From positions 1 to 12,086 of the forward strand of contig PQAK01000167.1 of assembly GCA_003105225.1 (NCBI GenBank): a stretch of 12,086 nt of DNA. The letters run 5' to 3'. Shown here piece by piece: positions 6,753 to 12,086 of the stretch. This stretch comes from Deltaproteobacteria bacterium (GTDB taxonomy: Bacteria > Desulfobacterota > Deferrimicrobia > Deferrimicrobiales > Deferrimicrobiaceae). A program made the position numbers and the translations under genes. Position 1 is the stretch's first letter, and each line of letters opens with the position of its first letter. The notes beneath the pieces are model-generated. The model had not been told where the DNA came from, searched no databases, and saw only the letters and a list, made by a program, of their open reading frames with translations.

Positions 6753-9503
6753 ATGATCGCGATCCTCGTCGGTTCAACGTTTTTGCAGTTCATCGCGGCC
6801 TATCTGTCGGTACGGTTCGTCTATTACCGCCGGCTGGGCCCCCCGTGGCTGCTGGTTTCCCTGGCGCTCCTCACCCTCGGGGGGATCCGGCTGTACGAGC
6901 TTGCCGTCACCCTGTCCGACCCTTCCGGCAATGTTTTCGACTCCCACACGGAATGGTTCTCGCTGCTGGTTTCCGTCCTGCTGGCGGCCGGTTTCGCCCT
7001 CACCGAGAGGTGGTTTCTCCTGAAGGAGCGGCTGGAGGGCCGGTTCCGGCTGATCTCGGAGGTGGACCGGTCCCTGATCGGGGTCCTGGATGAAAGCCGG
7101 ATCCTGTCGGCCGTCTGCGAGGTGCTTTCGCGGCGGAAGGGATACCGGCTGGCGTGGATCGCGTCGGGCGAGCCGGACGGCGCCGTCCGGGCCGTGAAGA
7201 TGTCCGGGGACGGCGATGCGTTCCCCGGCGCCGCCGGCATCCGCTGGGACGACACGCCCGAAGGGCAGGGGCCCACGGGGAGGGCGCTGCGGACGGGAGA
7301 GGCCTGCGTCGTGGACAAGGTGAGGAAGGATCCCCGCATGGCGGCGTGGGAAAGGATGCTCGCGGATTCCGGTATCCGCAGCGCGGCGTCGGTCCGGATC
7401 GAATCCAACGGCCAGCAGCCGATGGCGCTGACGATCTACGCGGACGCTCCGTCCGCGTTCGACCGCCTGGAAATGGAGGCCATCTCCGCGTTGGCCCATC
7501 GCGTGGGGACGGCGGTCCAGAGCGCGAGGCGCTACGAATTCTTCGTTTGCGCGAAGGGCGCCTACGACGACCTGTTCCGGGCGCAGCGGGACGGGGTGAT
7601 CCTGGTCCGGGGGGGGAAGATCGTCCGGGTGAATCCTGCGGCCGCGTCGATGCTGGGATGTCCCGACGAGGAAGCGCTCGTTGGAGAGGATCCCGCCCGG
7701 ATCCTCAAGGACCCGCAGGGGAATCCGGAAATGGCGGAGAGCCTGCGCTGCGGGGACGAGGAGGGGGGGCGTTTCGAGTGCGAGGCGCGGATTCTCCGGA
7801 AGGACGGCGCTTCCTTCGAAGGGGAGATCTGCGCGACGTGGCTTGCCCGCGAATACAGCAAGGCGACCTGGGTGCCCCGGTACACCGGCCCCCTCGGGAT
7901 GATCCTGATCCGGGACATTACCCAGCGGAAGCGGGTGCTGGAAGACCTGCGCATGGAGCGCGACTTCTCCGCGAAGATCCTGGACACCGCCGGGGTCCTC
8001 GTCGCGCAGCTGTCCCCCGGAGGGGAGATCCTGCTGGTCAACCGCCAGTTCGAGGAGATGACGGGATATTCCTGGCGGGACGTTTCCGGCAAGGAAATGG
8101 ACGGGTTGCTGATCTCCGGGCAGGCGCGCGAGTCGTACCGGCGCGCGTTTTCCGGCGCGCTGAAAAGCGATGTCCCCTCGAACCTCGAGTTCCCGATGCT
8201 GTCGAGTACGGGGGAGGAGCGCCTGGTGGTCTGGAACCATGTGGCGCTTCGGGACACGTCGGGAGAAGTGACCTCGGTGATCGCCACGGGTACCGACGTC
8301 ACCGAGAGCCGCCGCCTCGAGCGGCAGATCATCGAGATGCAGAAGATGGAGGCCGTGGGAACGCTCGCGGGAGGGGTCGCCCACGATTTCAACAATATCC
8401 TGACCGGTATCCTCGGGAACCTGGACCTGGTCGCCATGGACATCCCCCCCGGGTCTCCCGCGGCGACCCCGGTCCAGGAGACGATCAAGGCCTCGGAGCG
8501 CGCCGCCGCCATGGTCCGCCAGTTGCTGGAGTTCTCCCGGCGCTCCCCCTCGGAACGCAGGCCGCTCGACCTGCGCAAGCTCGCAGAGGAGGTCGTGGCC
8601 CTGTTTTCCCAGACCATCGACCGGCGGATCGAGGTGAAGTCCTCCTTCCCGGAAGACCTGCGGCCGGCGAAGGCCGATCCCAACCAGATGCACCAGGTGG
8701 TGATGAACCTCTGCGTGAACGCGCGTGACGCGATCATGGAGTGCCTGGAGGGAAATCCCCGCGTGGAATCCCCCCCCGGCGGATACTGCATCCGGGTCGC
8801 CGCGGAGAACGTCACCGTCGGCCGGGAGTACTGCAGGCTGTACCCGTATGCGCGCACGGGGGAATTCGTCGCGCTGTCGATTTCGGACAACGGCTCCGGC
8901 ATGGACCCGGCGATCCAGCGGCGGATCTTCGAGCCGTTCTTTACCACCAAGATGCTGGGGAGGGGAACGGGACTCGGGCTCTCCACGGTATACGGCATCA
9001 TGAAGCAGCACGAGGGGTGGATCACCCTGGAGAGCCAGCCCGGGAAAGGGACGACCTTTCACGCCTACCTTCCGCAGGCGGAAGAGCGGCAGCTGGAGCC
9101 CCCCCCGCCCCCGGAAGCGGTCCGCGAGCGGGTCGGAAAGGAAACGATCCTGCTGGTGGACGACGAGGAGATGATCCGAAACTTCGCGCAGCAGATCCTG
9201 GAAATCCACGGGTACTCGGTCGTGACCGCCGCCGACGGGCAGGAGGCGGTCGACATCTATACGCGGCAGCGGAACCGGCTGGATCTCGTGATTCTCGACC
9301 TGACGATGCCGCACCTGTCCGGGTCCGAGGTCCTGACGCGCATTCGGAACCTCAACCCGCAGGTGAAGGTCATCCTGTCCAGCGGCTACCCGTCGGGGGA
9401 TACCTACCGGGCCTCCGCGTTCCTGCCGAAGCCGTACCGCGCCACCACGCTGATGCGCGTGGTGCGGGAGGTCCTCGACCTGTACCGGGGGGATTCGACC
9501 TAG
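6753..9503 (+). CDS. Membrane-anchored hybrid sensor histidine kinase (3TM-GAF-PAS-PAS-HisKA-HATPase-REC)
   Basis: 916 residues. Three membrane helices (about 3-21, 31-53, 67-90) lead into a GAF domain (about 100-258), two PAS domains (about 268-395 and 405-520), a HisKA dimerisation domain with H-box GGVAHDFNNIL (phospho-acceptor His544), and a HATPase domain with N-box MNLCVNARDA (about 651-660), DNGSGM (712-717), FEPFFTTK (726-733) and GRGTGLGL (736-743). After a Pro-rich linker comes a receiver domain with the acidic pair at 803-804, Asp849 as phospho-acceptor, Ser877 and Lys893. All catalytic residues are present. The output step is unclear because no DNA-binding regulator is nearby; a phosphotransfer partner elsewhere is likely. 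I do not see the heme-binding His motif of FixL in either PAS. Divergent position suggests, but does not show, control of the oxidase. The ATG has AGGAG at an unusually short 3-nt distance. Confidence 0.95.
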   Translation: MIAILVGSTFLQFIAAYLSVRFVYYRRLGPPWLLVSLALLTLGGIRLYELAVTLSDPSGNVFDSHTEWFSLLVSVLLAAGFALTERWFLLKERLEGRFRLISEVDRSLIGVLDESRILSAVCEVLSRRKGYRLAWIASGEPDGAVRAVKMSGDGDAFPGAAGIRWDDTPEGQGPTGRALRTGEACVVDKVRKDPRMAAWERMLADSGIRSAASVRIESNGQQPMALTIYADAPSAFDRLEMEAISALAHRVGTAVQSARRYEFFVCAKGAYDDLFRAQRDGVILVRGGKIVRVNPAAASMLGCPDEEALVGEDPARILKDPQGNPEMAESLRCGDEEGGRFECEARILRKDGASFEGEICATWLAREYSKATWVPRYTGPLGMILIRDITQRKRVLEDLRMERDFSAKILDTAGVLVAQLSPGGEILLVNRQFEEMTGYSWRDVSGKEMDGLLISGQARESYRRAFSGALKSDVPSNLEFPMLSSTGEERLVVWNHVALRDTSGEVTSVIATGTDVTESRRLERQIIEMQKMEAVGTLAGGVAHDFNNILTGILGNLDLVAMDIPPGSPAATPVQETIKASERAAAMVRQLLEFSRRSPSERRPLDLRKLAEEVVALFSQTIDRRIEVKSSFPEDLRPAKADPNQMHQVVMNLCVNARDAIMECLEGNPRVESPPGGYCIRVAAENVTVGREYCRLYPYARTGEFVALSISDNGSGMDPAIQRRIFEPFFTTKMLGRGTGLGLSTVYGIMKQHEGWITLESQPGKGTTFHAYLPQAEERQLEPPPPPEAVRERVGKETILLVDDEEMIRNFAQQILEIHGYSVVTAADGQEAVDIYTRQRNRLDLVILDLTMPHLSGSEVLTRIRNLNPQVKVILSSGYPSGDTYRASAFLPKPYRATTLMRVVREVLDLYRGDST

Positions 9504-9511
9504 CCCCCGGT
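9484..9511. terminator. GC-rich hairpin at the convergent gene ends
   Basis: ACCGGGGG (9484-9491) pairs perfectly with CCCCCGGT (9504-9511) around a 12-nt loop that contains the kinase TAG stop. It spans the 9-bp gap between the kinase and the convergent DUF166 gene, so it could serve both directions. No clear T-tract follows on either strand, which weakens the case for an intrinsic terminator. Confidence 0.4.
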
Positions 9512-9512
9512 C

Positions 9513-10190
9513 CTATTCCTTGAGCGCCGCCCGGATCGCCGCGCGCACGATGTAGCCGGACAGGTGAAGGATCGTGTCCTGGAGGTCGGGGTCGATCTCC
9601 ATCGAGGCGAGGCAGGGATGGTGGTGATGCCGCAGCGCCCCGGTGTCGGGCGCTTCGCCGATCCGGACGCCGGCCAGTACGGACGCCACGAATTTCGCCG
9701 ATCCGCACGGCGCGTCGCGCAGCACTTCCACGGACGCCACCCGGTCCCCTTCCCGTTCCACCCGGAATTTCGGCCGCCCGAAATGGGCCGCGAATTCGGA
9801 AAGACGGCTGTCCGGCCCGCCGTCGAACCCGCACAGGGGACGGGGGAAGGCGTGCGCCACGCCCATGGCGGAAAGGCGCCTGCGGATCTGGTTCTCCAGT
9901 CCCGCGGGAAGGGCGGTCCGATCGTCCACGGCGGCCAGCACGGCCTTTGCGCCGCACCCCCTGGCGATGTCGGGGATGAGCTCGGCCGCTCCCGGGGTCT
10001 CGTGAAGGGAGACGAGCAGGTCGGCGGGGGGGATCGGGGAAGGGAGAAACTCCTCCGGATCGTCGATCACCATGGGGAGGCGGGCCGGAAGCCGCAGGAC
10101 GGAGGACTCCCAATCGCCCGGTCCGTTCTTCCGCACGTTTTCGGCCACCCGTTCCCCGTATCTGCCCTGCACCGAGAACAGGATCCTCAC
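9513..10190 (-). CDS. DUF166 family protein
   Basis: 225 residues. It matches DUF166 (PF02593), known mostly from methanogens and other anaerobes and of unknown function; some members carry an old, unsupported thymidylate synthase label. Family-like features include the N-terminal MRILFSVQGRYGERV, ADLLVSLHE near 57-64, Pro-rich PRPLC (Cys120), FGRPKF, APCGSAKFVA (Cys162), HHHHPCLASM (188-197, Cys193) and the ending DTILHLSGYIVRAAI. Three conserved-looking Cys and the His cluster would suit metal or cofactor binding (inference). It is soluble with no signal peptide. It starts at GTG, overlapping the stop of the CooC-like gene (GTGA), so it is translationally coupled and likely works with that ATPase and the methyltransferase upstream. 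It is the last gene of its operon. Confidence 0.85.
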   Translation of the reverse strand: MRILFSVQGRYGERVAENVRKNGPGDWESSVLRLPARLPMVIDDPEEFLPSPIPPADLLVSLHETPGAAELIPDIARGCGAKAVLAAVDDRTALPAGLENQIRRRLSAMGVAHAFPRPLCGFDGGPDSRLSEFAAHFGRPKFRVEREGDRVASVEVLRDAPCGSAKFVASVLAGVRIGEAPDTGALRHHHHPCLASMEIDPDLQDTILHLSGYIVRAAIRAALKE

Positions 10191-10927
10191 CGGACGTCCT
10201 CCCGGAGCATCCCCCGGATCCCCCCGGAAATCGCCCGTACGGCCGGAGCGCCGTCCGGCAGGTCGAGAAAGGAGCGGCCGGCGGCCTCCCAGGCGGGAAG
10301 CGCCGGATCGTGCGGGATCCCGGCCAGGAGCGGGGCCGGCAAAGACAGGGGTTCCCCCGTCTCCCCGGCGGCGTACGGCCGGTTGAGGAGCACCCAGGCG
10401 TTTCCGACGGGAAGCGCCAGCTGGTCCGCCAGCCCCCGGATGGCTCGTGCCGCCGCGATCCCCCGGGGGGAAGGGTCGGCGACGATCACCAGGTGGTCGA
10501 TCCGGCGCAGATTTCGGCGCGAGAGGTGCTCCATGCCGGCCTCGTTGTCGACGACCACCGCTTCGTACCCGCCCGCCAGGCGGGAGAGCGACTGCCGCAG
10601 CAGGTTGTTCACGTAGCAGTAGCACCCCGGCCCCTCGCCGCGGCCCATCGCGATCAGGTCGACGTCCTTTCCTTCCGCGACCCGCTGCTGGACCATCGCC
10701 TCCAGCAGCGCTTCCTTGGACGTGGCCCCGCCGGCGCCCGATAGGATTTCCTCCCGGACCGCACCCAGCCCCACCGGCTGCGGAAGCCCGAGGAGCAGGT
10801 GGAGATTGGCGTTGGGATCGGCGTCCACCGCAAGGAGGGGGCGGACCCCCGCCGCTGCCAGTGCGCGCAGCATCAGCGCCGCGCACGTGGTTTTTCCCAC
10901 TCCCCCCTTGCCCGCGATGGCGATCAT
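10187..10927 (-). CDS. CooC/AcsF-type nickel-insertion (maturation) P-loop ATPase
   Basis: 246 residues. A deviant Walker A GKGGVGKTT (residues 6-14) begins almost at the N-terminus; AVDADPNANL (33-42) follows; GCYCYVNNLLR contains the CxC motif Cys102/Cys104 that binds nickel at the dimer interface in CooC; VVVDNEAGMEHLSRR (124-138) is the switch region shared by CooC and AcsF. These ATPases insert nickel into CO dehydrogenase (CooC) or acetyl-CoA synthase (AcsF). No CODH/ACS gene is in the window, so the client is unknown; a corrinoid-related partner in this operon is possible. The start ATG lies 5 nt after the methyltransferase stop with GGGAAGTGA upstream, and its P-loop begins at residue 6 as in relatives. 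The longer open frame upstream runs antisense-like through the methyltransferase gene in another frame and is not coding. Confidence 0.92.
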   Translation of the reverse strand: MIAIAGKGGVGKTTCAALMLRALAAAGVRPLLAVDADPNANLHLLLGLPQPVGLGAVREEILSGAGGATSKEALLEAMVQQRVAEGKDVDLIAMGRGEGPGCYCYVNNLLRQSLSRLAGGYEAVVVDNEAGMEHLSRRNLRRIDHLVIVADPSPRGIAAARAIRGLADQLALPVGNAWVLLNRPYAAGETGEPLSLPAPLLAGIPHDPALPAWEAAGRSFLDLPDGAPAVRAISGGIRGMLREDVR

Positions 10928-10932
10928 CCGGG

Positions 10933-11973
10933 TCACTTCCCGACGCCTCCGTACCGATGCCGCAGCAGGCGGGACAGATCGCGCGCCAGGCGGGCGGCCC
11001 CTTCCGCTTCCTCCTCCTGCAGGGTGCCCAGCCCGCAGGCGGGGGTGAGAAACGCCGATCGGATCACGGCATCCCGGGCGATTCCCCGGCTTTCGAATTT
11101 CCCGAGAATGGAATCCATCCGAGCCGCCAGGGTTTCCGGGGTTTCGCGCAGGATCCCCTCGGCCGACGTCGGCACGATCCCGAACGCGAGTTTTCCCCCG
11201 CGGTGCAGAAACGCCCCCACTTCCTCGGGGTAGAGCAGGAGGGAGTCGACGTACCCGTAGGCATCGAAGGAGAGGTACCCCGCCCGGGAGGAGAGCACGA
11301 GCCCCCAGTCGGTGTTCGCGCAGCAGTGGACGCCGCACAGCGCCCCCGGCAATCCGTCGAAAATTTCGTTGAGGCAGCCGATGACCTCCTCCCGGTCCAG
11401 GGAGACGATGGCGGATCCCACGGAAGCCAGGTACGGTTCGTCCAGGACGAGGATGACGGTGCGCGAAAGGCGGGAGAGCACGGAGACCTGCCACTGCGCG
11501 ACGCGCAGGAGGTGCTTCACCAGGACGTCCCGGACGACGGGATCGTAGAAGATCGGCTTCTTCTTCCGGTCGGAGACCGTCAGCCCGAAGGAAACCGGGC
11601 CGGTGACCTGCCCCTTGACGGCGGGGTAAGCGCCCTCCGCGGAGGAGAGAAGGGCGTACAGCCCGGCCGCCCGTTCCGCGGGGATGGCGAAGGAGGCGGC
11701 GTCCCCGGAAAGGAACCGCTCGTAGAAGATCTCCGTGTCGCCCTGGGCTTCCTCCCCCCCCTCCACGTAGAGACGTTCCCCTTCGATCGACGCTCCCGGA
11801 AGCCCCGCCGCGTACTGGACGTACATGCTCTCGAGAAAGGCCCGCCGCGGCAGCTGGGGCCAGCAGGGGACGTCGTGGAAACACGAAAGGACGAGGCGTA
11901 CGGCCTTCGCGGGATCGGTGTGGGGCAGGCTGCCGACGCCGGTGGCCGGGAACGGGGGGAGATCGACATTCAC
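10933..11973 (-). CDS. MetE-core-like (folate-independent) methionine synthase / corrinoid methyltransferase family protein
   Basis: 346 residues, equal to the catalytic C-terminal half of cobalamin-independent methionine synthase MetE, without the N-terminal folate-binding half. Visible are TGVGSLPH at 11-18, KGQVTGPVSFGL (120-131) lining the barrel, LDEPYL (178-182), GVHCCANTDW (His216 and Cys218 spaced as MetE zinc ligands), FDAYGY (236-241) and TPACGLGT with Cys313, the other expected zinc ligand. Such core proteins include MetE relatives that take the methyl group from a corrinoid protein instead of methyl-folate, and more distant UROD/MtaA-type methyltransferases. With a RACo-like gene directly upstream and a CooC-like gene downstream, a methylcorrinoid donor is likely (inference). 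The acceptor, homocysteine or another thiol, cannot be settled from sequence. The GTG start overlaps the preceding stop (GTGA). Confidence 0.85.
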   Translation of the reverse strand: MNVDLPPFPATGVGSLPHTDPAKAVRLVLSCFHDVPCWPQLPRRAFLESMYVQYAAGLPGASIEGERLYVEGGEEAQGDTEIFYERFLSGDAASFAIPAERAAGLYALLSSAEGAYPAVKGQVTGPVSFGLTVSDRKKKPIFYDPVVRDVLVKHLLRVAQWQVSVLSRLSRTVILVLDEPYLASVGSAIVSLDREEVIGCLNEIFDGLPGALCGVHCCANTDWGLVLSSRAGYLSFDAYGYVDSLLLYPEEVGAFLHRGGKLAFGIVPTSAEGILRETPETLAARMDSILGKFESRGIARDAVIRSAFLTPACGLGTLQEEEAEGAARLARDLSRLLRHRYGGVGK

Positions 11974-12086
11974 CTCGCGATCTCCGGGGAGAGAGGCAGG
12001 CGGTAGCTTTCGGCATCCGTATGGGGGAGGAAGAGGGCGCGCTGGTAAAGTTCCATGAAGCCGGGGTCGGAGGACAGGTCGTGGTA
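11970..12086 (-). CDS. C-terminus of a RACo-like corrinoid activation protein (5' part beyond window)
   Basis: Only the last 38 residues are present, ending in TGA. The segment DLSSDPGFMELYQRALFLPHTD strongly recalls the C-terminal end of the DUF4445/RACo family, where an S.DP.FM....ALFLPHTD pattern closes the ASKHA ATPase domain. RACo uses ATP and a [2Fe-2S] ferredoxin domain to reduce inactivated Co(II) corrinoid back to Co(I) in corrinoid proteins. Neither of those domains can be checked here. The stop overlaps the next start, placing it in the same operon as the MetE-like methyltransferase, which fits a corrinoid-dependent reaction. The call rests on pattern memory of a short stretch. Confidence 0.65.
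   Translation of the reverse strand, partial: YHDLSSDPGFMELYQRALFLPHTDAESYRLPLSPEIAR

Noticed and set aside
9095..9118. C-rich homopolymer tracts that might signal a frameshift in the kinase
   Set aside because: The reading frame continues intact into a complete receiver domain; the tract encodes a Pro-rich linker between kinase and receiver.
6774..9314. Minus-strand open frame of about 846 codons inside the kinase gene
   Set aside because: The hybrid kinase on the plus strand has all catalytic motifs; the antisense product has no recognisable domain and an Arg/Pro/His-rich composition.
10928..12016. Upstream extension of the CooC-like frame, giving a 609-residue apparent fusion
   Set aside because: The extension runs through the MetE-like gene in another frame and is Arg/Gly/Pro-rich. 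The P-loop protein starts naturally at 10927 with its Walker A at residue 6.

Overview
The window is gene-dense, GC-rich bacterial DNA with no RNA genes, CRISPR arrays or insertion sequences that I can see. It combines a cbb3-type (high-affinity, microaerobic) cytochrome oxidase with genes for corrinoid-dependent methyl transfer, a chemistry typical of anaerobes with Wood-Ljungdahl-type metabolism. Together with the GC content, this suggests a facultative or oxygen-tolerant anaerobe, possibly a Desulfobacterota-like lineage. That placement is an inference; no phylogenetic marker is present.

Region 1 (1-6563, all minus strand) is one tight operon for a cbb3 oxidase and its assembly: ccoN, ccoO, ccoQ, ccoP, ccoG, ccoH/fixH, a DsbD_2/SafE-like membrane protein, and ccoI/fixI, which runs off the left edge. 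Gaps are 34 nt or less and several genes overlap by 4 nt or more. The structural subunits have an unusual heme layout. CcoP carries only one CxxCH domain, and CcoO carries an extra C-terminal CxxCH domain resembling the CcoP one. The complex therefore still has three c-type hemes, but distributed 2+1 instead of 1+2.

Region 2 (6564-6752) is the only sizeable intergenic gap. It separates the divergent oxidase operon from the kinase gene and contains an AT-rich perfect inverted repeat that could be an operator.

Region 3 (6753-9503, plus strand) encodes one large membrane-anchored hybrid histidine kinase (3 TM, GAF, PAS, PAS, HisKA, HATPase, receiver). It has no DNA-binding partner in the window. 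It ends tail-to-tail with region 4, with a GC-rich hairpin over its stop codon.

Region 4 (9513-12086, minus strand) is a second tight operon. In transcription order it holds the last 38 codons of a protein resembling the C-terminus of RACo-type corrinoid reductive activators, a MetE-core-like methyltransferase without the folate-binding half, a CooC/AcsF-type metal-maturation ATPase with its CxC motif, and a DUF166 protein rich in conserved Cys and His. The simplest reading is a folate-independent, corrinoid-protein-fed methionine synthase (or related methyltransferase) together with its activation and maturation factors. This region is the best candidate for an under-described system.
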